DNA of 64,000 nucleotides from Deltaproteobacteria bacterium (GTDB lineage Bacteria > Desulfobacterota > Desulfarculia > Desulfarculales > Desulfarculaceae): assembly GCA_020444165.1 (NCBI GenBank), contig JAHLLK010000002.1:1-64000 (forward strand), read 5' to 3'. The stretch's first letter is position 1. Every line of letters starts with the position of its first letter. This document shows, in pieces, positions 1-9,100 of the stretch. The notes below the pieces were generated by a model, which ran no database searches, was not told the DNA's origin, and saw only the letters and a program-made list of their open reading frames with translations. A program made the translations under genes and the position numbers.

Positions 1-1
1 G

Positions 2-190
2 GGTGGGCAACAGCCTCGCTACGGGAGCTGACAAGCCTGGTGCGGAGGTGAGCCTGGCACGACCCGCTACGCGAGCGGCGGCGACGCCGCCGGGGAACAG
101 GGTGGGCAACAGCCTCGCTACGGGAGCTGACAAGCCTGGTGCGGAGGTGAGCCTCGCACGACCCGCATTGGGAGCCCCAGCATGGGGCAA
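2..190. repeat. GC-rich dispersed repeat, cluster 1
   Basis: Two direct copies start at 2 and 101 (period 99), each opening with ggtgggcaacagcctcgc. The second diverges after about 165. Phrases such as acgacccgctacg and agcggcggc are shared with clusters near 40.3, 42.5, 49.9 and 51.9 kb. No gene is visible in 1-369. Bases 191-369 are unique sequence leading to the first gene, and no convincing promoter was found there. Confidence 0.7.
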
Positions 191-369
191 TTTCTTGTAA
201 GATGTTCCTACCGTCCCCATCTAAAGATGTGTTAGGTTTGGGCAAGTCCTTCACAGGCCGGGGTGGGGGAGTGCGCACACCTGGCCGGACAGGGTGGAGG
301 GCGGGATTATCCCTCCATTTTTAATCGAGTTCGCCTGCCAAGCCAAACCAAGGGGGAGAGGTGCGGGCC

Positions 370-2592
370 ATGGCCAAACTGATCTTTACTTCCGCCGACA
401 GCAAGGGGAAGACTCTCGATCTGGAACAGAAAGAGGTTCTGGTGGTGGGTCGGGATCCCAGTTGCGACCTCACTTTGGACCACCCGGACGTGTCGCGTCG
501 TCATGCAGAGCTGCGGCGGACTCCCCAGGGGTATCTGATCAAGGATTTGGGTTCCACCAACGGCACCACGGTGAACGGCACCAAGGTGGCGGAGAAGCTC
601 TTGGCCAATGGGGACAAGGTGGCCTTTGGGGCGGTGACGTCCCAGGTGGAGATTCCGGCCGCGGACAAGACGCGGGTGCGTTCCACGCGGGTGCACCAGG
701 CCGCGCCGCCGCGGTTGGTGGATGAGAAGGGCCAGGAGGTGGTCCTGGACAAGGAAGTCACCCTGGTGGGCCGGGAGAAGAGTTGCGACCTGGTGCTGGG
801 AGTCGAGTCCGTCTCGGCGCGGCATGCGGAGCTGCGGCTGACTCCCCAGGGGGTGATGCTGAAGGACCTGGGCTCCACCAACGGGACCTTTGTCAACGGC
901 CAGAAGGTGACGGAAAAGCTGTTGGCCGAGGGCGACAAGCTCGCTTTCGACGTGGTGAAGTTCCGCTTCTCCCAGCCGGGGGGGCCGCAGGCCACCCGGG
1001 TGCGGGGGGCGGGGGCGATACCGGTGCCGCCGGGGATGGCCGAGCATCCGGCGGCCAAGGCTCCCCGGTCCCCTTGGGGCCTGATCGCGGCTCTGGTGGT
1101 GGTGGTGGCGTTGGCCGGCGCGGGAGTGTGGTGGTTCCAGAAGCGGCAGGCGGTCCCGGTGCCGGTGGTGGAGCCCACGGTGGCGGCGCCCCCGGCGACC
1201 ACGGCCCCGCCGGAGGCCCTGGCGCCCACGGCGGCCCCGGTGGCGATGGCGCCCACGGCGGCTCTGCCCACGGCGGCCCCGATGATCACGGCGCCCCCGG
1301 CGGCTCCGGTGGCGATGGCGCCGGCCGCGGGCGCCGGCTCGTCCATGGCGGGCAAGGGGGAAGCCAAGCGTCCCCGGCAGGTGATCGAGCGGTTGGTGTT
1401 CAACCACGTGTGGTCGTTCACCACCAAGGACAAGGTGCTCAGCTCGCCCACGGTGGGCGATGTGAACGGCGACGGGGTGATAAACGTGGTGGTGGGCAGC
1501 AATGACGCCGGGGTCTACAACCTCGACGGCAAGGACGGCCGCCGCTACTGGAGCTATCGCACGGACGGCCCGGTGATGAGTTCGCCCTTGCTGGTGGACC
1601 TGACCAAGGACGGGCTTTTGGACGTGGTGGTGGGCAGTGACGACGGCCACGTCTATGCCCTGAACGGCAAGGGGCAAAAGATCTGGGTGGCTCCGGAGGA
1701 TGCCCAGACCGGGGCGGGCAATGAGTTCCAGAGTTCGCCCGCGGCCTCCGATCTGAACGGCGACGGGGTGCCGGACCTGGTGGTCGGCAACAAGAACGGC
1801 AAGTTGTTCGCGCTGGCCGGCGACCGGGGCTGGACGCTCTGGAACACGGGCACCATCATGAAGGCGGGCGTGTTCGCCACGCCGGCCATGATGGACGTGA
1901 ACGGCGACGGCACGGCCGACGCCCTGGTGGGCTCGCTGGACAACAGGTTCTACTGCATCGACGGCAAGAACGGCTGGAAGATGTGGGAGTTCCCCACCAA
2001 GGGGCCCATCAAGGCCTCGGCGGCGCTGGGGGATCTGGACGGCGACAAGCGGCCCGAGGTGGTGGTGGGCTCCACGGACGGCGCGTTGTACGCCTTGCAC
2101 GCGGCCGACGGGGTGGAGTTGTGGCGCTACGAATCGGGGCAGCCCATCGAGTCCTCGCCGGAGTTGGCCGATGTGAACGGCGACGGCGTGCCAGACGTGT
2201 TGGCGGCCTTGAGCCAGGGCAAGCTGGTGGCCATCAACGGCAAGAACGGGCTCCGGATCTGGGAGTTCGACATGGGGGGGGCCAAGGTGCTCTCGAGCCC
2301 GGTGGTGTATGACCTTAACGGCGACGGCACGGCGGACGCCATCATCTGCGACGGCAACCGGATCGTGCACGCGGTCAACGGGGTCACCGGTTGGGAGCTG
2401 GCCAACTTCACCTTGAACGGCGGGGTGGTTTCCTCGCCGGCCCTGGCCGACGTGAACGGCGACGGGCTGTTGGACTTGATCGTGGGGGCGGAGGACAACA
2501 ACGTGGTGGTCCTGACCCTGAACGTGCCGGTGCCCAAGAAGACCATGGTGTGGCCCAACTACCGGAAGAACCACGCGCGCACCGGGAACTGA
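370..2592 (+). CDS. Transmembrane double-FHA protein with periplasmic FG-GAP/VCBS propeller
   Basis: This 740-residue protein probably reads threonine phosphorylation inside the cell and is coupled to an extracytoplasmic beta-propeller. Two FHA domains occupy about residues 20-95 and 125-195; both have the GR...S..H core and KDLGSTNGT. A single membrane span (about 234-257, ending VWWF) is followed by a Pro/Ala/Thr-rich linker. About eight repeats of the SSP..DVNGDG..D..VG type then run to the C-terminus, a calcium-binding FG-GAP-like propeller. ATG 370 is preferred over GTG 361 because GGGGGAGAG lies directly before 361, giving correct spacing only for 370. It opens a cluster with a vWA protein, PP2C phosphatase and Ser/Thr kinase, so it is a natural receptor for that kinase. 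Domain calls are firm; ligand and partner are inference. Confidence 0.88.
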   Translation: MAKLIFTSADSKGKTLDLEQKEVLVVGRDPSCDLTLDHPDVSRRHAELRRTPQGYLIKDLGSTNGTTVNGTKVAEKLLANGDKVAFGAVTSQVEIPAADKTRVRSTRVHQAAPPRLVDEKGQEVVLDKEVTLVGREKSCDLVLGVESVSARHAELRLTPQGVMLKDLGSTNGTFVNGQKVTEKLLAEGDKLAFDVVKFRFSQPGGPQATRVRGAGAIPVPPGMAEHPAAKAPRSPWGLIAALVVVVALAGAGVWWFQKRQAVPVPVVEPTVAAPPATTAPPEALAPTAAPVAMAPTAALPTAAPMITAPPAAPVAMAPAAGAGSSMAGKGEAKRPRQVIERLVFNHVWSFTTKDKVLSSPTVGDVNGDGVINVVVGSNDAGVYNLDGKDGRRYWSYRTDGPVMSSPLLVDLTKDGLLDVVVGSDDGHVYALNGKGQKIWVAPEDAQTGAGNEFQSSPAASDLNGDGVPDLVVGNKNGKLFALAGDRGWTLWNTGTIMKAGVFATPAMMDVNGDGTADALVGSLDNRFYCIDGKNGWKMWEFPTKGPIKASAALGDLDGDKRPEVVVGSTDGALYALHAADGVELWRYESGQPIESSPELADVNGDGVPDVLAALSQGKLVAINGKNGLRIWEFDMGGAKVLSSPVVYDLNGDGTADAIICDGNRIVHAVNGVTGWELANFTLNGGVVSSPALADVNGDGLLDLIVGAEDNNVVVLTLNVPVPKKTMVWPNYRKNHARTGN

Positions 2593-2962
2593 CCGGGCGG
2601 CTGGGGGCGGCCTGGGGGACAGCGGTTCCCCCGGGCGCGGCCGGTGGGGGCCAGGCCCCGGGCCGGCCGGCGGGAGGGACGGGGGGGAGATGATCCCCCC
2701 GGTCTCCGTCATAGTGGGCCAGGGGACGGGGTGGCGGAGCGCCCCCGGGAGCCGGGGGCTGGCCCGCGGGCCGGGAGCGGCCGGAGGCCGGCGCCTGGTC
2801 ATAAACAGCAGCCTGACGGTTTGGCCGGGTAACCTGAACCAAAGCCGGGTAATTATGGCCAAGGCCGGGGCGGCCCTTTTTCAAAACTTGTTGGGCTCGG
2901 GGAGAACCGGCGCCGGCGGCAGGGCGACCGACAGGGCCGACCAGGCGGGAGCGGGAGCAGTT
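2593..2962 (+). other. GC-rich spacer between FHA and vWA genes
   Basis: The frame of the next gene is open back to ATG 2690, but the translation upstream of 2963 is low-complexity Gly/Arg/Ala and would place a signal peptide about 90 residues inside the protein. A short AT-rich spot (taattat, 2850-2856) could be a -10 element, but no -35 sits at proper distance. Nothing else is recognisable. Confidence 0.4.
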
Positions 2963-5041
2963 TTGCAGAGCGGCGGTAGGATAGACCCGCGTTTTCCCAC
3001 CCGGGGGGGCTGGGCGGCAGTTTGGACGGCCTGGTGGCTGGCCGGGGTGGCGCTGTGGCTCCTGGCGGCCGGGCCGGCCTGGGCCGGGCTGGAAAGGGGC
3101 GACGAGGCGCGGCCGGCCGCCGTGTTGGTGGCGGGCGGCCCGGGCGGGCAGAAAGAGCTGGCTCCCCTGGCCACGGCCTTGGAGGTGGGGGGGTACCAGG
3201 TGTTGAGCCTGGCCCCGGACACCGCCCAGGGCGGCTTGGCCGGTCTGGCCCGCCGGGTGGGGCGGGCGGTTCACGATATCCTGAAAACCCAGCGGCCGCC
3301 CGAGGTGGCTCTGGTGGCCCACGGTGCGGGCTGCCTGGCCGCCTTGTCCTATTTGGCCCAGGGGCACCCTCCGGAGTTGAAGCGGGCCTTGTTCGTGGCC
3401 ACCCCGGTGGAGGGCCTCACCCTGCCCGAGGGCGCCACCCCCTGCCGCCAGGAGTGGCGGGACAAGGTCGCCTTTTTCTACGGCAAGGACATCTTGGCCG
3501 AGGCCTCGCCGGGCGCGGGCCTGGTGAAGCTGGTGGCGAAAAAGGGCCTGCCCCTGGACATCCTGGCCGGCTCGGTGTCCGGGCATCTGAACGCGGTGGT
3601 GGCCAAGAACATGCTGGTGCGGGCCGGCTGCGCCAAGGACCTGGCCGGGCTGCCGGGTGACGGGGTGGTGACCCAGGCTTCCCTGGCCGGCCTGCCGGGC
3701 TTTGGCCGCGATGACCGGGAATACCGCGTGCTGGGAGACCATCTGAGCCTGCCGGGCGCCCGTGAGGTGAAGGATCTGGCCCTGGGTTTTTTCAAGCTTC
3801 CTCTGACCCCGGCCACGGTGGCGGTGGTGATGGTGCTGGACGGCTCGGGCTCGGTGCGCTCGGTGGATGCCCAGGGGCTCCGCACCGAGGCGGCCAAGCT
3901 CCTCATCTCGCGCCTGGCCCCGGGGGACCAGGTGGGGGTGGTTTCCTTCAACACCACGGCGTCTACGGTGCTGCCCCTGACCCAGGTGCGTTCGCGGGCC
4001 GAGGCCCAGGGCTTGGCCGCGGGGCTGGGCAAGCTGCCGGCCCGGGGTGACACGGACATCGGGGCGGGCCTGGCCCGGGCCGGGGAGCTGTTGGCCGGCA
4101 CGCCGGCCGGGGTGGACAAGGTGGTGGTGGTGCTCACCGACGGCAAGAACGACCCGGAGACCGCCAACCTGCCCACCCTGGAGACCGCGCGGCAATTGGC
4201 GGCCCAGGGGGTGAAGCTCCACGTGGTGGGTCTCACCGATCAGGTGGATCAGCTTTTCCTTTCGGGCCTGGCGGCTCAGGCCAAGGGCTTGTACCTCTAC
4301 GCCGGGCAGGCCGGCGAGTTGGTGGCGGCCTTTGACCGCCTGGCCGCGGAGATCGACCGCCGGGTGCTGTTGTTGACCCGGGAGGGCCGCGCCCCGGCCG
4401 AGTTCCCGTTGCTGGTGGACGCGAGCCTGTCGCGCCTGGACCTTTCCCTTTTGGGAGAGACCTCGAAACTATCCCTTGAACTGGTGGGCCCGGCCGGCAG
4501 GCTGGTGAAGCCCGAAGCGGCCCGGGGAACCTCCTATTCCTTTTACGGCCTGACCGTACCGGTTTCGGGGGAGTGGAAGATCCGGGTGCGGGGAGTGGCG
4601 GGGACCCCGTTCCATTTGCAGGCCAGCGGCGCCACCGGGCTCACGGCCGGGCTGGCCCAGCCCCAGGGCCCACCCCTGGTGGGCAAGCCCTGGCTGTTCT
4701 CCCTGGCGGTGCGCCAGGACGACCTGCCGGTGGAGAAGTGCCGGGCCCGGGTGGAGGTGTGGCAGAACGGCTCGCGGGTGGCCAATTTGCAGCTCATTCC
4801 CGCTCCCCTGGGCGGCTTCTCCACGGGCCTCAGCTCGGCCGGGGTGCTCACCGGCCAAGTGCCCCTGTTTGGCCAGCCGGGCGACGTCCAGCTCCGGGCG
4901 GTGGTCACCGGCCAGAACCGGACCGGCGAGCCGTTCGCGCGTTTGGTGACCGCCACGGTGCACGTCAGCGACGAGGCTGAGCGCCGCGCCCTGGGGAAGA
5001 CCCTGCCCGGGGTAGGCCCGGGGTGGGGAGGGCAGCCGTGA
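2963..5041 (+). CDS. Exported protein with alpha/beta-hydrolase-like domain and vWA domain
   Basis: This is about 692 residues. The n-terminal region has an Arg, then a WLAGVALWLLAAGPAWA signal segment ending AWA-G, so it is predicted to be exported. Residues about 35-270 resemble an alpha/beta-hydrolase, with AHGAG where a GHSxG nucleophile elbow would be, so the usual Ser is absent; DUF3530-type proteins also carry HGAG. A vWA domain follows: DGSGS MIDAS at 293-297, a downstream Thr (GDTDIGAG) and LTDGKND. Beta-rich domains fill the last ~250 residues. TTG 2963 is chosen because GGGAG stands five bases upstream and it puts the signal peptide at the N-terminus; ATG 2855 and ATG 2690 are alternatives. 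The stop overlaps the phosphatase start by 4 nt, indicating co-translation. Probably a metal-dependent adhesion or assembly partner. Confidence 0.8.
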   Translation: MQSGGRIDPRFPTRGGWAAVWTAWWLAGVALWLLAAGPAWAGLERGDEARPAAVLVAGGPGGQKELAPLATALEVGGYQVLSLAPDTAQGGLAGLARRVGRAVHDILKTQRPPEVALVAHGAGCLAALSYLAQGHPPELKRALFVATPVEGLTLPEGATPCRQEWRDKVAFFYGKDILAEASPGAGLVKLVAKKGLPLDILAGSVSGHLNAVVAKNMLVRAGCAKDLAGLPGDGVVTQASLAGLPGFGRDDREYRVLGDHLSLPGAREVKDLALGFFKLPLTPATVAVVMVLDGSGSVRSVDAQGLRTEAAKLLISRLAPGDQVGVVSFNTTASTVLPLTQVRSRAEAQGLAAGLGKLPARGDTDIGAGLARAGELLAGTPAGVDKVVVVLTDGKNDPETANLPTLETARQLAAQGVKLHVVGLTDQVDQLFLSGLAAQAKGLYLYAGQAGELVAAFDRLAAEIDRRVLLLTREGRAPAEFPLLVDASLSRLDLSLLGETSKLSLELVGPAGRLVKPEAARGTSYSFYGLTVPVSGEWKIRVRGVAGTPFHLQASGATGLTAGLAQPQGPPLVGKPWLFSLAVRQDDLPVEKCRARVEVWQNGSRVANLQLIPAPLGGFSTGLSSAGVLTGQVPLFGQPGDVQLRAVVTGQNRTGEPFARLVTATVHVSDEAERRALGKTLPGVGPGWGGQP

Positions 5042-5844
5042 GAGTGGAGGCCTTTGGCCAGAGCCAGCAAGGGCTTGCCCGGGCCGAGAACCAGGACTCC
5101 GTGGGCCTGGATCACGCCCGCCGTCTCTTTGTGGTGAGCGACGGCATGGGCGGGCACGCCGAGGGGGCGCGGGCCTCCCGCGAGGTGGTGGCGGCCATGC
5201 TGGCCCCCCGGGACCTTACCCTGACCCGCCCCATCTCCGACCTGGCCCGCCTGAAGCAGCAGGTGCACGACAGCCACCAGCGGGTCTTGGCCGTGGCCCG
5301 GGAGCTGGGCCACGAGGGCGACATGGGGGCCACCCTGGTGGTCCTGTGGCTGAACGGAGAGAATTACCGCCTGGCCGCGGTGGGGGACAGCCGGATCTAC
5401 CTCTGGCGGGAAGGGCGGCTGTTGCAGTTGAACGAGGATCACACCCTGGCCCGGCACTATCTGCGCACCGGGGTGCTGAACCAGGAGGAAGCGGCCAACC
5501 ACCCCCAGCGCCACGTGCTGACCCAGGCCATGGGAGTGGGCCAGGTGGAGCCGGACCTCTTCGAGGGCGCGGCGCGTCCCGGCGACCGCTTCCTCTTGTG
5601 CAGCGATGGGGTGCACGGGGTGCTGCCCGAGGGCGAGATCACCGCTCTTTTGGGCAAGGCGCCCAGCGCCAAGGTGGCGGTGGAGGCCCTGTTGGCCCGG
5701 GTGCGGCAGCTCGCCGGTGGGGACGACGCCACCGCCCTGGTGGCCGAGGTGGGCCAGGTGGCCGAGCCGGAGACCAAGCCGGAACCCCAGGAGCCGCCCA
5801 AGAGCCAGGGGGGCTTGAAGGCCACCCGCCTGCGCAAGGTCTGA
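5038..5844 (+). CDS. PP2C-family protein serine/threonine phosphatase
   Basis: This 268-residue PPM/PP2C phosphatase presumably reverses the kinase encoded next. Metal-binding motifs are clear: ENQD near residue 20, VSDGMGGH near 36-43, GDSRIYL mid-protein, CSDGVHG, and GDDATALV near the end. The last ~30 residues are a charged tail rich in Pro, Glu and Lys. GTG 5038 overlaps the upstream stop (GTGA) and has GGGAGGG seven bases upstream, better than the in-frame GTG at 5023. No signal peptide or membrane span, so it is cytoplasmic. Kinase, PP2C and FHA side by side recalls the PpkA/PppA/Fha module of type VI secretion and the TerY-P triad, but no genes of those systems are in the window. Confidence 0.92.
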   Translation: MRVEAFGQSQQGLARAENQDSVGLDHARRLFVVSDGMGGHAEGARASREVVAAMLAPRDLTLTRPISDLARLKQQVHDSHQRVLAVARELGHEGDMGATLVVLWLNGENYRLAAVGDSRIYLWREGRLLQLNEDHTLARHYLRTGVLNQEEAANHPQRHVLTQAMGVGQVEPDLFEGAARPGDRFLLCSDGVHGVLPEGEITALLGKAPSAKVAVEALLARVRQLAGGDDATALVAEVGQVAEPETKPEPQEPPKSQGGLKATRLRKV

Positions 5845-5850
5845 GGGAGG

Positions 5851-6080
5851 TCCGGGCGGGGGCGAGGGGGCGAGACCTTCGCCGGCGGAGTTGGGGGGCG
5901 CGAAAAGGCGCTGGCCGGCGGGGATTCATCCCATGGGGTCCGGGCGGGGGCGAGGGGGCGAGACCTTCGCCGGTGGAGTTGGGGGGCGCGAAAAGGCGCC
6001 GGCCGGCGGGGATTCATCCCGTGGGGCCTGGGGGGGCGAGGGGGCGAGACCTTCGCCGGCGGAGTTGGGGGGGCCACGGG
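5851..6080. repeat. 88-bp tandem repeat, 2.6 copies
   Basis: Copies begin at 5851, 5939 and 6027, an exact 88-bp period, each containing gagggggcgagaccttcgcc. The first two end ggggattcatccc; the third breaks off near 6080. The array fills the 317-bp gap between phosphatase and kinase genes. Bases 6081-6161 lead to the kinase ribosome site (AGAGGGGAGG, 6144-6153). Confidence 0.85.
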
Positions 6081-6161
6081 CAGGGATGGGGCCTGGCCGC
6101 GGAGTCCGGCAAGGGCCGGGACGTCCGGGGGGGCTGACTGTAAAGAGGGGAGGCAGGGCTT

Positions 6162-9100
6162 TTGAGCGGCGATTTGTGCGGCACCAAGCTCGGTAAGTAC
6201 CGCCTGGAACGGCTTTTGGGCCGCGGCGGCATGGGCATGGTGTATTTGGCCCGGCACGAGCTTCTGGAGAACGAGGCCGCGGTCAAGATCCTACCGCCGG
6301 AGCTCTCCCGCGATGAGGAGATGAAGAGCCGCTTCCTGCGGGAAGCCCGCTCGGCCGCGGGTCTCCGTCACCCCAACATCATCCGCATCCACGACGTAGG
6401 CGAGGAGGCGGGGCTCAACTACTTCTCCATGGACTATGTGGCGGGCCAAAGCCTCACCGAGTTGATCGCGGCGCGGGGAGGCCTGGCCGAGGAAGAGATC
6501 ATCCGGCTGAGCCGCCAGGTGCTCTCGGCCCTGACCGACGCCCACGCGGCCGGCATCGTGCACCGGGACCTGAAGCCGGACAACGTGCTCATCGACCAGC
6601 GGGGCGACGCCATTGTCATGGACTTCGGCATCGCCAAGGCCCTGAAGGGGACCAGGTTCACCCAGATGGGCGCCTTTGTGGGCACGGTGCACTACGCCAG
6701 CCCCGAGCAGGCCCGGGGGCTGGACGTGGACGCCCGCAGCGACCTCTACTCCTGGGGCGTGGTCATGTACGAAATGGCCACCGGGCGAGTGCCGTTCGCC
6801 GGGGTGGACACGGCGGCGGTGTTTTACCAGCACGTGCACGAGGTGCCGACGCCGCCCAACCGCGCGGTGCCCCACATCTCGCCCGGGCTTTCCGCCTTTA
6901 TCCTGCGGCTGTTGGAGAAAAACCCGGCCGACCGGCCGGCCGGGGCCACCGAGGCCCTGAGCGAGCTGAACCGGCTGACCGCGCCGGCGGGGCCGGCGGG
7001 CAAGACCCGGGTGCAGTCCCTCAGCCGGCCTGCCCGGGGGCCCAGTCCGGCCACCCGGGCCCACGCGCTTTTGAAGGAAGCCGAGACGCTGTTGGACAAG
7101 GGCGGTTTTGCCGCGGCCCAGGCCTTGGCGGAAAAGGCCCTGACCCTGCACCCCGAGTCCACCCAGGGCCGCGACCTCAAGGACCGGGCCGCGGCCGAGA
7201 TGAGCCGGGACCAGCGCATCAGCGAGCTTACGGCCGAGGCCGAGGCCTATCTGGGCGATGGGCTTTTCGAGGACGCGGCGCGGATGATCGTGGAACTGGC
7301 CGCCATCAGCCGGGACAAGGCGGCGGCCCTGGACTGGCTGGCCAGGGTGCAGACCCGGGCCGATTCCTCGGCCCGCCTGGGCTCGGCCCTCACCCGGGGC
7401 CGGGCCCTGGAAGCGGCCGGGCAGCTGGCCGAGGCCCAGGCCCTGTACCAGGACTTGGCCGCGGAGCACGGCGAGGATCCGGCCCTGAGCGAGGCCCTGC
7501 AACGGGTGACCCGCCTCGCCGAAGTGGCCGCCCTGGTGGACGAAGCCCAAGGGCTCCAGGAGTCCGGCGACCTGCCCGGAGCCCAGGAGCTTTACCAAAA
7601 GGCCCTCCTGCTGCACGCGGCCGACTCCCGGGCCCGCCAGGGCCTGGAGCAGGTGAAGCTGCGCCAGAGCCGGGGACAGCGGGCCCTGGCCCTGATGGAG
7701 CAGGGCCGCCTGCTCTTGGGCCAGGGCCGGGCGAACGAGGCTGTGACCCTGGCGGAGGAGGCCCTGGACCTGGCTCCGGACCTGGGCGCGGCCCAGGAGC
7801 TGCGGGAGCAGGCCGAGGCCGCGGCGGCCGCCGCCCCGGCCGCCCCTGAAGTGACCATGATGGCCTCCCCGGCGGCGAGCGACTTCACCCGGGTGGCCAC
7901 CCCGCCGCCCCTGCCACCCCTGCCCCCAGAGCCGCCGGCCGCCCCGCCGGAGGACGCCGCCCCACCCCCTCCGGCCCCAGAGACTCCGGCTCCAGAGCCT
8001 CCGGCCGCGGAAGTGCCGCCGGCCGCGACCGCCCCCGAGGAGCAGGGCCCCGCGGAAACCCCGGCCGCGACCGGCCCGCCGGCCGAGCCCCCAGCCCCGG
8101 AGCCCCCCGTGGTTTCGAGCGCGCCGCCGAAGGCTCCGCCGCCCACCCCCCCGGGGCCGCCCGCGGCCGCCAAGCCGGAGGCCCCGCCGCCGCCCGCGGC
8201 TCCGGCCAGGAAATCCCCCGTGGGGCTGGTGGCTGCCGCCGTGGTGGTGGTGGCGCTGTTGGCCGTGGGCGGCTGGTGGTTCCTGGGCCGAAAGGGCCCG
8301 GAGCCGGTGGTGCCTCCCGGCCCGGCCCCCACCCCGGCGGCCCAGGCCTCTTTGGAGACGGCCACCCCCGCGCCGCCGGCCGGGGCCACGGCCACCCCCC
8401 AGGAGAGCCCTACCCCGGACACTCGGGCCCAGGAATTGAGCCGCTTGGTGCAGGAGGGGCGGGCGGATTTGGAGGCCGGCAAGCTGGACCAGGCGTCGGC
8501 CGCCTTCCGCGGGGCCCTGGCCCTGGATCCCAACCACACCCCGGCCTTGGATGGCCTGGCCGCGCTGGAGAAGCGGCGCCACGAGGCTGCCCGCAAAGAG
8601 GCGGCGGAGTTGGTCCGCCAGGCTGCGGCCAAGGCCGCGGCCGACGATCTGGACCGCGCGGCCCTGCTGTATGAAAAGGCCCTGGCCCTGGACGGCAGCT
8701 CCCGCGAGGCCCAACAGGGCTTGGCCCAGGTGCGCCGCCGGCAACAGACCCTGGCGGACATGGCCCAGGCCCAAACGGTGCGGGACCAGGTGCAGGTGAT
8801 CCTGAACCGGGCCCAATTGCACCTCTCGGCCGGGCGGCTGGCCGAGGCTCGTCAGGCCTATGAGGAGGCGCTGGCCCTGGATCGCAACGCGATGGAGGCG
8901 CGGGAAGGCCTGGACCGGGTGCGGGCCCGGGAGGAGGCGGCCCAGCGCGAGCAACAGGCCGCCCAGGCGGCGGAACTGGTGAGCCAGGGTCAGAAGCTGT
9001 TGGCCGCCGGCGACTTGGCCGGGGCGCGGAGGGCCTTTGCCCGGGCCTTGGAAGTGTATCCCCACACCGAGGGCGCCCGCCAGGGCCTGGCCGCGGTGGA

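Noticed and set aside
2690..2962. N-terminal extension of the vWA protein
   Set aside because: Would place the signal peptide ~90 residues inside; low-complexity translation.
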